From Bryobacterales bacterium (lineage in GTDB: Bacteria; Acidobacteriota; Terriglobia; Bryobacterales; Bryobacteraceae), in NCBI GenBank assembly GCA_003136575.1, contig PLEX01000198.1:237-58776 (forward strand): a stretch of 58,540 nucleotides of DNA, written 5' to 3'. A program made the translations under genes and the position numbers. This document shows positions 34,542-42,876 of the stretch, piece by piece (position 1 is the stretch's first letter; each line of letters starts with the position of its first letter). The notes under the pieces were generated by a model. It was not told where the DNA came from. It was given only the letters and a program-made list of their open reading frames with translations, and made no database searches.

Positions 34542-35164
34542 AGAATGAGATCCGCAAGATTGTGCAGATGCAGCTTCTGAAAGACGTTACTGCGGTGCGT
34601 CTCCACCGTCGAGATCGAGATATGAAGGGAGTCGGCGATCTCCCGATTGCTCTTCCCCGAAGCCAGTATTTTAAGTATTTCCTTCTCGCGGACGCTTAAC
34701 AGATCGTAACTGTCCTCTACGCCGCGCCTGCGCGCTTCGACAACATACTCCTCTACCAGAAGCTTAGTAATACTGGGACTGAAGTAGGCATTTCCCGCCG
34801 CGACCGCCCGAACCGCCGCCAGCACGTCCGCCTCCGGCGAAGCCTTCAGCAGATATCCGCGCGCGCCGGCCTTCAAAGCCCTGAGGACATAAGACTCGTC
34901 GGAATGCATACTAACCATCACGATGCGGGCAGCCGGCACCTTCTGCGCAATACTCAGGGCTGCATCCGGACCGCTGAGGCGGGGCATTCCGACATCCAGC
35001 AGGATCACGTCCGGCCCGTGAAGAGCGGCCAGATCGATCGCCTCGTAGCCGTCCGCTGCCTCCGCGACCACCTGAAACTCGCCTTCACGCTCAAGGAGGA
35101 AGCGCAGCCCGCTCCGCACCAGCGGATGATCGTCGGCAATCATTACCCGGACGGGAGCGGCCAT
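34511..35164 (-). CDS. NarL/FixJ-type response regulator (copy 2)
   Basis: 217 residues from ATG 35164, the first Met directly before the receiver; the frame opens at 35206. Receiver: RVMIADDHPLVRSGLRFLLE, phospho-Asp57 in DVILLDVGMPRLSGPDA, Lys in GARGYLLKASPEADV. LuxR domain: LLSVREKEILKILASGKSNR and DSLHISISTVETHRSNVFQK. It is paralogous to the regulator at 32085, with the same ending LILYAVRKGLI, so the two kinase/regulator modules arose by duplication, this one with the regulator inverted. Confidence 0.93.
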   Translation of the reverse strand: MAAPVRVMIADDHPLVRSGLRFLLEREGEFQVVAEAADGYEAIDLAALHGPDVILLDVGMPRLSGPDAALSIAQKVPAARIVMVSMHSDESYVLRALKAGARGYLLKASPEADVLAAVRAVAAGNAYFSPSITKLLVEEYVVEARRRGVEDSYDLLSVREKEILKILASGKSNREIADSLHISISTVETHRSNVFQKLHLHNLADLILYAVRKGLIS

Positions 35165-35429
35165 AGTCAACTTCAGAATACACTCGCGGGCAAACGGGCG
35201 CATCATGTAAACACGGTAGTTTCCAGGTGCGTGCCCTTCCGGAAAACGGGGCTGGATCGATCTGGAATACCGCGCAGGCGGTATTTAAGATCGGCCGATC
35301 CGTACCGTGAGATCGCGACTCCGGGGCGAGTTCGTTAACCGCGCCGTACGAGGAAGAACTCCGATACCTTTGGTTTCAACCTTCGACCGACTAGCCCGCG
35401 GCAGACGCGCTGGGGCCTGCGCAGTGCGC

Positions 35430-35743
35430 CTCGTCGTGCTATCGGATAACGAATTCCATTTTGCGGCTGCAGCAGATTGCGCGGAATTGCTACTGGCGAA
35501 CTGTGTGCGCAACGTCTCTAACGATGAAGTGAAGGCACTGATCGTATCGGGACTCCAGTCCGCCGTGGTTGCGTACGAAGGGGCTTCAAACACCTCAACG
35601 ATTCGCCAACGCCTCCCTGTGTCCTCCTCGTCTCCGATGGTTCCGACGATTATCCGCAGCAGGAAGTAGTGCGGAACTCCGGATACGACGTTTTGCCGAA
35701 GTCGGCTCCGAACGAAAGGCTGATTTGCCGCAGGCGATCATAG
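35430..35743 (+). pseudogene. Remnant of an atypical receiver-domain protein
   Basis: One plus frame reads VRLVVLSDNEFHFAAAADCA followed by VAYEGASNTSTIRQ; a second frame, from about 35618, reads CVLLVSDGSDDYPQQEVVRN then SGYDVLPKSAPNERLI and a stop. The second part aligns with the receiver end of the protein at 40884 (RHGYDVLSKPVHAEQVR). I interpret this as a broken paralog with a shifted frame. The surrounding 35165-35430 and 35743-35928 show nothing recognisable. Confidence 0.35.
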
Positions 35744-35927
35744 TGTGAAGCCGGGCCGGAACAGGCCCCGCGTGGCGATTCCGGAAGCGCCGCACCGGGG
35801 CGAGCGTCGCACCGTTTCCCAACAACGACGCTTAACGTACGGTTAAGACGCCCCAAAAAATCCCATGGGGACGGTATTCACACCCGGACCGGCGGGAGCT
35901 ACTCTTATGACGGGAATGATCGTCGCG

Positions 35928-35954
35928 TCGCTTCGAATCTGATTCGCGAAGCGA
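35928..35954 (+). promoter_or_regulatory. Leader hairpin before the TIGR03437 gene
   Basis: TCGCTTCGAATC pairs with GATTCG and AAGCGA, separated by a two-base CG bulge, giving a 12-bp stem with a one-base loop. It ends 8 bases before the AAAAGGAGG ribosome site, so it may influence translation or mRNA stability. Confidence 0.4.
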
Positions 35955-35976
35955 TACGGCCAAAAGGAGGCGGATC

Positions 35977-37260
35977 ATGAATGCCGGGCGAAAGTCCGAT
36001 CCGGAGGCCCGCCTGAAATCTTATTTCGCCAATCTTCGCCTGTCGTCTCGCTGTGACGCGCTGAGAAAAGCCGGGACTTGGCCACGCTATGCAGCGGCCA
36101 CCGGCTCGGCCATGGCGATGCTGACAAGCGCTTCGGCTGCGACCATCGTCGCGGGAGTCCCTGATGGCGGCCCCGAACAGTTCGTAAACGCCTCCGGGGC
36201 AAAGCGAAATCCGGCAAGCTCCCAAATGCTGCTATTGCCGGGCGGTAGCGGATTGAGTCTGACGAGGGACGTTTCCGGAGCGAGACTCTTTAATGCTTCG
36301 CGAGCCAACGTTGCGCCGGACGCGGCGCAGGCCCCTTCCATCTCGCCCGGCGGAGTCGTACCGCTTTTTGGCACGACAAATATCATCCAGCCGGGTGAGT
36401 GGGTCTCAATTTTCGGGAATGGCCTTGCGGCAGGAACCACAAATTGGATTGGGGACTTTCCGACTTCGCTCGGTGGAACCAGCGTGGAGATCAATGGTAA
36501 AGCGGCCTACCTGATGTATGTCAGTCCGGGACAAATCAATCTTCAGGCGCCCGACGATACCGCGACAGGCACGGTGACCGTGGTTGTCACCACGGCCGCC
36601 GGAAGCGCAACATCGACCGTTACGCTGAGCCAGTTTGCGCCCTCGTTCAGCCTCATTGAGTCGCCGGAAGGCACGTCGTTCGTTTCCGGCATCATCACGA
36701 GGTCGGACGGTTCGGGCGCGTATGGTGGCGGAAGCTACGATATTCTCGGTCCGACAGGGACCTTCTTTGGCTTTTCCACAGTAGCCGCGGCCGCCGGCGA
36801 CAACGTCGAACTATTCGGCGTTGGTTTCGGGCCAACCACTCCCGCCGTTCCAGCCGGGCAGGCGTTCTCCGGTGCGGCGCCGATTAACGGCGTCCTCACT
36901 CTTTACATCAATAACGTCCCCGTTACTTCGTCATTCGTCGGGATTTCGTCCACGGGCCTTTACCAGATCAACCTAACTGTTCCGCCGGGGCTTGGCGACG
37001 GAGAGTTGCCGATTCGCGCCATGGTTGGCGGCATGCAAACGCAATCGAGCGTCTGGTTTTCTCTGCGGACCTTTGAGGCGGGTTACGGGGGGAGTTCCGG
37101 ACCGGTCGGTTCCGCTGGTCCCACCGTCTTTTTCGGCTCGGGTTCCGCCGGCGGATTCGGGGGAGGGTCCGAGGGAGGGTCTGGGGGCGGCTCCGGAGGG
37201 GGATCAGCTCGCCGCGCGAAGAAGCCGTACGAGCCCAGACTGCGATTTTCGCCGAGGTAA
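35977..37260 (+). CDS. TIGR03437 (Solibacter C-terminal domain) secreted protein
   Basis: 427 residues, starting after a strong AGGAGG. The core at about 125-365 is a TIGR03437 domain: IIQPGEWVSIFGNGLAAGTT, PTSLGGTSVEINGKAAYLMY, VSPGQINLQAPDDTATGTVT and VELFGVGFGPTTPAVPAGQA. These immunoglobulin-like beta domains usually close very large extracellular proteins of Bryobacterales; here the domain makes up almost the whole protein. An N-terminal region of about 55 residues lacks a textbook signal but contains a hydrophobic AAATGSAMAMLTSASAATIV. The tail is a Gly/Ser-rich linker (GGGSEGGSGGGSGGGS) ending in a basic stretch. Function unknown; likely surface-exposed. Confidence 0.85.
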   Translation: MNAGRKSDPEARLKSYFANLRLSSRCDALRKAGTWPRYAAATGSAMAMLTSASAATIVAGVPDGGPEQFVNASGAKRNPASSQMLLLPGGSGLSLTRDVSGARLFNASRANVAPDAAQAPSISPGGVVPLFGTTNIIQPGEWVSIFGNGLAAGTTNWIGDFPTSLGGTSVEINGKAAYLMYVSPGQINLQAPDDTATGTVTVVVTTAAGSATSTVTLSQFAPSFSLIESPEGTSFVSGIITRSDGSGAYGGGSYDILGPTGTFFGFSTVAAAAGDNVELFGVGFGPTTPAVPAGQAFSGAAPINGVLTLYINNVPVTSSFVGISSTGLYQINLTVPPGLGDGELPIRAMVGGMQTQSSVWFSLRTFEAGYGGSSGPVGSAGPTVFFGSGSAGGFGGGSEGGSGGGSGGGSARRAKKPYEPRLRFSPR

Positions 37261-37612
37261 GGCCGCACCAGGCATTTGGAAATTCTATACACCAAAGGAA
37301 TCCACTCCCGACTGAAAGCGATCGGCTTGACGCCAAGGTACCGATGACCTTCGCGTCGGGATCGCGACCGCCGATAGAACGGCTCTTGAGCCCTGACAAA
37401 CGGGAGAAATGGTGGGTTCCGGGGAGATCGTCACCGGAAAGAAGTCTGCTTAATTTTTCAGACGAGTGCCGTCGGCACCGGCAAGAACGAAGCCCCGGGC
37501 GGTGAATTCAGCGGTCTGGCTGATGACTGAATTCGCGATACCATGCGTCGCCGCGCAACCCGTCTGAAGGTCGCGAAATCTACGGTAAGAACCGCCGCGA
37601 GCGCCGGAAATC
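37261..37612. other. Convergent intergenic region, no recognised feature
   Basis: It separates the TIGR03437 gene from the dksA/traR-like pseudogene. Minus frames here are only read-through of the frameshifted gene; no terminator or family signature is visible. Confidence 0.4.
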
Positions 37613-37898
37613 TCACTCGCCGGTTTCGTCCCGGGAGCAGCCGGGAGACGACAATGGATTCTGCCCGGAACTCTCGTCCGCAGCGTCCTGACAAGCCACA
37701 CACAACTCCGCCCACGGCAAAGCCCGGAGCCGGCTTGGGGGATATAGTCTCAGAACACCTGGAGCACCGTCCATACGTTCCATTGACTATTCGTCCCAGC
37801 GCGCCGACCAGCAGACGGGAGATCGTCGTCTCCAGCTCGAGATTACGCAACGCTGCTTCCAGCGCGATGCCATACGGATCGCGGCGAGTTTCTCTCAT
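37613..37898 (-). pseudogene. DksA/TraR-type zinc-finger protein, frameshifted
   Basis: From ATG 37898 (GAGGA upstream) the product reads GIALEAALRNLELETTISRL, GRIVNGTYGRCSRCSETISP; then a one-base insertion near 37732 shifts the remainder to RLRALPWAELCVACQDAADE and a stop at 37613. Joined, the sequence has the C-x2-C...C-x2-C zinc finger of DksA/TraR proteins (GRCSRC and CVACQ). Such proteins bind the RNA polymerase secondary channel or act as small regulators. Unshifted, it would have about 94 residues. The frameshift may be real decay or a base-call error. Confidence 0.7.
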
Positions 37899-38191
37899 GA
37901 CATTCCTCATGTCGAACGATTACCTCAGGTTTTACAATAGGGCGAAATCGGAACTGACACCATACCGCGTGGGCGGTAATTATGGAGGCGAATCGAATGG
38001 CGTCACGGCCCCGTCCGGAGCGAATTTTTTCACTGTGAGCCACCTTGCGGTTAAGCAAGTATCCGCCTCACCGCGATGATTTGGCACAGGTTTGTGCAGA
38101 ACCACACAGCTACCGTGGCGCTTGGCTAAAAATCCCCGTTCTGCCTGATTCCCCGACTCTGGCCGCCATCGTACAGTGAAAGCAAAGGCTT

Positions 38192-39397
38192 ATGCATCGG
38201 GCGATCTTTGTCACCATGTTCATCCGCTTCGCAATGGCGCAAAGCGTTACACTGCCCGATCGACTGCCCAAGGCGGTGAGCGGACTCGGCCCCGGAACGG
38301 CGAGGGGAGAGTTGCCGTGCGCGGTCGAGGCCCTGCAACCGGCGCTGAATTTCGCCTCACGTTTCGAGGCTGGATACGTGGTGCGGGCCCCAATGAACGC
38401 CTATCATGGCGGCGGCCATCACTGGGACGTGGTTTTTCGCGTGACACCTCGGAGAGCAGCGGCCAGCCCGTCCTCTTTGCGGATTCCATCGACCTCCCCG
38501 ACGACGCTTCGTCCGATGCGATTGAGGAAGTGCACGGCCTCTTTCTATTGGGGGAAGGCCACTACCACGTGACGTGGAGCGTGCTGGACGATCTTGGGCG
38601 CGTTTTCCGCAAGGAATGGGACCTGGATGCCAAGGCGACCGGGAAGGAGAGAATTACGATGCCTCCTGCCACGGTCGGCGACCTTGCATGGCGACCGGCG
38701 GTTGGGGCCCCAGCAGGCGCCTATCCGCAGCGCGTCACGCTGCTCGTGAACGTCGCGCGCACCGCCAGCTATCCCTGGACGACGCTGCTGGCGGTGCTGG
38801 CGCCGCTGATCGAAAGGCTGTCTGCGGCTTCTGTGCGGCTAGTGGTGTTCGATCTCCCACAGCAGCGCGAGCTATTCCGCGAGGATGGCTTCACCTTGAA
38901 TGGCATGAATCGGCTGGTTCATGCCACGAACTGGCTGACGGGTCGCGTCGATCCAGGCCGCTTCGAGCATCAGGCCGGAGTCTGGGACTTACTCGCGAAT
39001 CTGGTGAATGGGGAAAGCGAGTCGCGCGAACTGGCGGACGCCGAAGTGTTCGTAGGGGCACCGTGGTGGATCAAAGAGGCAATGCCGTCCGGATTCCCCA
39101 AACCGGACAAGGGTGTGACTCCGCGGTTCTTTTCCGTCCATTATTCCAACGCCAACGCCAGCCGAATCCCGCGCGAAGGAGCGGGCGGTTGGCAAGGCGA
39201 TATCGGGGCGCGGGGGGGGACCTCCGCCGGCAGTCGCGCAGGCGCAGATGCCGGGCCCCTCCTCCGATGATGTGACTTCCAACCTGTACGATACGATCAA
39301 GCAGACCGTACTGCGCATGAAGGGAAAGATCTTCGTTATTCAAACGCCCGAAGACCTTTCCAGGGCCATCGAGGAGATCGACCGCCGCAGGAAATGA
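38192..39397 (+). pseudogene. Acidobacterial exported VWFA-like protein with two frameshifts
   Basis: The N-terminus (ATG 38192) has a signal-like start and ALNFASRFEAGYVVRAPMNA; near 38451 a one-base loss moves the frame to SGQPVLFADSIDLPDDASSD, GLFLLGEGHYHVTWSVLDDL, RVTLLVNVARTASYPWTTLL and SVRLVVFDLPQQRELFREDG. In the G run near 39213 the frame returns, giving SSDDVTSNLYDTIKQTVLRM and IFVIQTPEDLSRAIEEIDRR. This order matches a secreted family of about 400 residues seen in Acidobacteria (LNFxFRFQAGYVVxxP, LLGEGxYxVxWxLxDD, SVRLVVFNLDQQ, TPxEFxxAIxxV). The shifts compensate (-1, +1), so the gene may be intact in the real genome. Confidence 0.65.
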
Positions 39398-39950
39398 AGT
39401 CGCCGCTCAGCGCTTCGACGATGCGATCGTCCGGAAAGTTGACTCCTGGTCGGGGTTGTCGATGAAATGATCGTCGCGCGATACGATGGCAAACCCGGGG
39501 GTCAGCGCCTCCGACTTCACGGGACCGGCGGCGTCCGGACCTGATACCAGAGCGTACCGGCGGCATTGCTCACTCATGCCGGGCAAAGGGGGTCTGTTTC
39601 CGGCGAGTGCCGAAAATCGCTGCCGACGCATTCATTGATTCGCCGCCCTGCGTGAGCAATATGCTCTGCCCATTTACTCCGGCTAACGGCAGTTGACGGC
39701 TGTCTGTCTCAACTGATACTGCCGCACTAAGGCCGAAAATACCGCCCCCGGCGTATTCCACCCCGCGTCACAACGACATAGTATAAGAACGAAGTTAGAT
39801 TCCGGACTGGACGCGGAAGCTAGCCCACGGGACCAGCAATGGTACATCCGCACGTCAGGCTGATTCCTGCGTCGTCTCCGTGAAATGGAAGGCCGGGCTG
39901 GTTCGCATGAAAGAACATCCGAAATCAGGTAACACTTCGAGGAGATCATT
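39398..39950. other. Gene-poor stretch, possibly eroded coding DNA
   Basis: Minus-strand frames such as VKSEALTPGFAIVSRDDHF and SRQLPLAGVNGQSILLTQGG look more protein-like than random, but they are short, sit in different frames and match no family I know. No promoter, hairpin or RNA gene is evident, apart from the GAGGAG ribosome site serving the next gene. Confidence 0.35.
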
Positions 39951-40577
39951 ATGAAATTGAGGGCACGGGTAGTATTTGTTTGTTTGGCTCTCATGGGCGT
40001 CGCTCAGGTATCACACGCCCAGAGCGCGAACGTTTACTTCGGACTGGGTACCGCAACGGACGGATCCAGCAACCAGCAGATCGATACATTCGGCACCGGA
40101 ATGCCGTTCACGACTCCCAAATTAGGTGGATCGTTTCTGGGCCTGGGGGCGAGCATTCTCTTTACCAAGACCCTTGGAGCCGGCGCCGACGTCTCCTGGC
40201 GCGCGACGCATGCGACGTATGCCGGCTTGCAGGTAATGCCGATTTTTTACGACTTTGACGGCATCTATGCGCCGGTGGCAACGAAACACTTTGAGCCGGA
40301 ACTACATGCCGGGCTCGGCGGGATGAGCCTGCGGTATTCTTTCACCCAGCAGCAGTGCGATCCGCTGGTCGGATGCTCGAACTACAGTCAGAGCATTGAG
40401 AGTTCAAATCATTTTCAACTGCATTTCGGCGGGGCGGTCCGGTATTACATGACAGACCACGTCTTTCTGCGGCCGTCGGTAGACCTGCACTACGTGACGA
40501 ACTTATTTCAATTTGGAAGCGACATTGTGCCCGAGTATTCACTCGGAGTCGGATATAGCTTTGGCCGGGAGCAGTAG
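39951..40577 (+). CDS. Outer-membrane beta-barrel protein
   Basis: 208 residues, GAGGAG 6 bases before ATG. The signal peptide (VVFVCLALMGVAQVSHAQS) is followed by alternating amphipathic strands (SANVYFGLGTATDGSS, LGLGASILFTKTLGAGADVS, FQLHFGGAVRYYMTDHVFLR) and a closing strand YSLGVGYSFGREQ with a near-terminal aromatic. It fits the OMP_b-brl class of about eight-stranded barrels. A Cys pair in QQQCDPLVGCSNY could form an extracellular disulfide. No porin or receptor function can be assigned. Confidence 0.8.
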   Translation: MKLRARVVFVCLALMGVAQVSHAQSANVYFGLGTATDGSSNQQIDTFGTGMPFTTPKLGGSFLGLGASILFTKTLGAGADVSWRATHATYAGLQVMPIFYDFDGIYAPVATKHFEPELHAGLGGMSLRYSFTQQQCDPLVGCSNYSQSIESSNHFQLHFGGAVRYYMTDHVFLRPSVDLHYVTNLFQFGSDIVPEYSLGVGYSFGREQ

Positions 40578-40621
40578 AGCGACCCGGACCTGAGGCTCTT
40601 ACCGAAAAGAGGAATCGATAT

Positions 40622-40957
40622 ATGGCAACACAGGCAACGAGAAAGAATACTGGCGAAACCGGGGCCAATACGATTACGCCCATCGAACGCGAGCGGATTG
40701 CTGTACTTGCATACTCACTGTGGCAACAGAGAGGCTGCCCGGAAGGGTCGCCCGACGTCGACTGGCAGTGCGCGGAACAAGAACTGACGACTGGCAAGCC
40801 GGTTTCAGGTCCGAAGGTGGTCCGGTCGAAGACGGTCGTGAATAACCCACTGGATTCGGGCGGAAAGAGGAAGGAGGATCAAAATGGGCGATCTGTTGGA
40901 TCGAATGATATCCGGGCCGCGCGATCTGTTGCGTCCGATCTTCTCAACGCCGGCTGA
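40622..40957 (+). CDS. DUF2934 domain protein
   Basis: 111 residues. The DUF2934 helix pair is RERIAVLAYSLWQQRGCPEG followed by SPDVDWQCAEQEL, close to that at 13136. Here the domain is central and followed by a basic tail (KPVSGPKVVRSKTVV). The last 74 bases overlap the start of the receiver-like gene in another frame, and that gene has its own strong AGGAGG site inside this one. The tail after about residue 75 may therefore be an extension caused by a lost stop. Confidence 0.75.
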   Translation: MATQATRKNTGETGANTITPIERERIAVLAYSLWQQRGCPEGSPDVDWQCAEQELTTGKPVSGPKVVRSKTVVNNPLDSGGKRKEDQNGRSVGSNDIRAARSVASDLLNAG

Positions 40958-41378
40958 TCGCCCACCGGTCCTCGCGATCACGGCCGATCTCCGTCTCTAT
41001 GCCAGCGTCCTAAGCGCGGCCGATTCCTTTGGCTGGGGCCTTCAGTGGGCGCGCACCATAAGTCGTGGCGTCGAAACATGCTGGTCGATGCGGCACCCGA
41101 TCGTGATTTATGATCGAGATCTTCCGAACGTCGACTGGCGATGTGCTCTCGATCTGTTGATCGAGACCGCGTCTCATGGCCGCGTCTTACTTGCGGCATC
41201 CTCGGTCGATGAGGATTTGTGGCGTATCGTGTTGCGCCGGCATGGCTACGATGTTCTTTCCAAGCCCGTCCATGCGGAGCAGGTGAGGCGCGATCTCCGT
41301 TTTGCCTGGCTGTCAATGCGGGAAACCGGGGAACCCGCGGTTGAGGGTTCCGTGAGCTGTTCAATGGCCCGAATCTGA
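40884..41378 (+). CDS. Stand-alone atypical receiver-domain protein
   Basis: 164 residues after a strong AGGAGG. The sequence follows a diverged receiver: PVLAITADLRLYASVLSAAD (strand 1, lacking the usual double acidic pair), WSMRHPIVIYDRDLPNVDWR (strand 3 with the candidate phospho-Asp in YDRDLP), HGRVLLAASSVDEDLWRIVL and HGYDVLSKPVHAEQVRRDLR with the conserved Lys. This family of short receiver proteins without output domains is common in Acidobacteria. Because the first acidic pocket is reduced, phosphorylation is uncertain; it may act by protein binding. Confidence 0.75.
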   Translation: MGDLLDRMISGPRDLLRPIFSTPADRPPVLAITADLRLYASVLSAADSFGWGLQWARTISRGVETCWSMRHPIVIYDRDLPNVDWRCALDLLIETASHGRVLLAASSVDEDLWRIVLRRHGYDVLSKPVHAEQVRRDLRFAWLSMRETGEPAVEGSVSCSMARI

Positions 41379-41402
41379 GGGCCTTAAAAAGGGGGGCGAT
41401 AC

Positions 41403-42818
41403 GTGATTCCGCGGTCGTTAATACTTGTCCTGGCACCGGCGCTGGCGTCGTGCGTGTTTACCGGATCTGCGCAGGGTGGAGAGGTCGGGAATCCGCTCGC
41501 CGAAATGGGAGCTTCAATCCGGCAACTGACCAACCGGGCGTCCAAAGCCGTTGTGGAGGTCTCAGTCACTGGATTCACATCGTCAGGCGAAGGAGGGGAG
41601 CGCGACACCGGCCGGATTTCCCGCGAGCGTTCAATGGGTTCGGGTGTGATCGTGGATTCGTCCGGGCTTATCATAACGAACGAACACGTTGTCCGTGGAG
41701 CTACGACGGTAAAGGTCGTCCTCGGCAGTGTCACCGAGGCTGGAAAGACCGATCCGCCCGGCCAGGACCAAACCACGACCTTCGATGCGCGAATCGTCGG
41801 CGTGGATCGGGATTTTGATCTCGCTCTGCTCAGCATTGACGCCGGAAAGCTCCCCACCCTCGAATTTGGCAACTCGGAAAGCCTGGCACAGGGCGATCTT
41901 GTATTCGCCATCGGAAGCCCTTTGCAGTTGCGCAATTCCCTCTCCATGGGCGTTGTCAGCGGAACTGCGAGAGTTATCGACGACGACAGTCCGGTTCTCT
42001 ATATCCAGACCGATGCCTCCATCAATCCCGGAGATAGCGGAGGAGCCCTCATCGATACGAATGGCCGTCTTGTCGGCCTGAATACCTCCATCATGAGCCA
42101 GTCGGGTGGAAGCGAAGGCATCAGCTTCGCGATTCCCGCCGATGCTGTGCATCACGTTTATGAGCAACTCCGGCTTCACGGCAGAGTTTCGCGCGGGTCA
42201 ATCGGCGTATTTGCCCAGGACGTCACGCCGCCTCTGGCCGACGGGCTTTCCCTGGGGAGACAACAGGGCGTGATGGTCGCGGACTTAGACTCCGATGGCA
42301 GCGGAACGGCCGCCGGACTCCAGCGCAGGGACCTGATCCTTAGTCTCGACGATCAGCCGATCAAGAGCGCAAGGCAGTTCAACGATGCGCTGCTTTGGCG
42401 CGAGGATGGAGAAAGAGCTGCGCTTATTATTCAGAGAGGAGAAGAGCGGCTGTCCATTACCGCCGTCATCCGAAAACTCGCGGTGCCGGCCGAGCCTCTG
42501 GCGCTTATGGGTCCGCCCGAGAGGAGCCTGGTTTCCCGCCTCGGGCTGTTCTGTCTTGAGATCGACCAGGAAGTAGCCGACGCGATGCCGAGGCTGCGCA
42601 AACAATACGGCCTCATTGTCGCGGCTCGTCTGCCCGAGAGTCAGGCGGCTGCGGCGGGTCTGCGGCAGGGCGACGTAATCCATTCTTTGAATCGTGTACC
42701 CATGGCCACGCTGGACGCTTTTCGTTCCCGGATCGATGAATTCCGCAAGGGCGATGCCGTGGCGCTCCAGATCGAGCGGGAAGGACGGCTGCGGTACGTG
42801 GCTTTCGATATCGAATAG
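41403..42818 (+). CDS. HtrA/DegP-type S1C serine protease with two PDZ domains
   Basis: 471 residues from GTG 41403 after a GGGGGG site. The N-terminus has a lipobox-like LASC (Cys17), so it may be a lipoprotein. The trypsin-like domain carries His95 (IITNEHVV), Asp139 (RDFDLALLSID) and Ser212 (SINPGDSGGALIDTNGRLVG). Two PDZ domains follow: GVMVADLDSDGSGTAAGLQR with DLILSLDDQPIKSARQF, and LIVAARLPESQAAAAGLRQG with DVIHSLNRVPM. It degrades or refolds damaged envelope proteins in the periplasm. It follows the receiver-like gene by 24 bases. Confidence 0.93.
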   Translation: MIPRSLILVLAPALASCVFTGSAQGGEVGNPLAEMGASIRQLTNRASKAVVEVSVTGFTSSGEGGERDTGRISRERSMGSGVIVDSSGLIITNEHVVRGATTVKVVLGSVTEAGKTDPPGQDQTTTFDARIVGVDRDFDLALLSIDAGKLPTLEFGNSESLAQGDLVFAIGSPLQLRNSLSMGVVSGTARVIDDDSPVLYIQTDASINPGDSGGALIDTNGRLVGLNTSIMSQSGGSEGISFAIPADAVHHVYEQLRLHGRVSRGSIGVFAQDVTPPLADGLSLGRQQGVMVADLDSDGSGTAAGLQRRDLILSLDDQPIKSARQFNDALLWREDGERAALIIQRGEERLSITAVIRKLAVPAEPLALMGPPERSLVSRLGLFCLEIDQEVADAMPRLRKQYGLIVAARLPESQAAAAGLRQGDVIHSLNRVPMATLDAFRSRIDEFRKGDAVALQIEREGRLRYVAFDIE

Positions 42819-42876
42819 GCCGCGAAAGCTCTATTTCGTCTGGGTATCGGCTCGACTGCGCAGCCGTCACAACGGA

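Noticed and set aside
35845-35930. Possible riboswitch before the TIGR03437 gene
   Set aside because: No match to the conserved cores of known classes such as the c-di-GMP type; only the simple hairpin at 35928 is supported.
39404-39761. Protein-like minus frames between the VWFA-like gene and the beta-barrel gene
   Set aside because: Short, in different frames and without a family match, so no gene is called.
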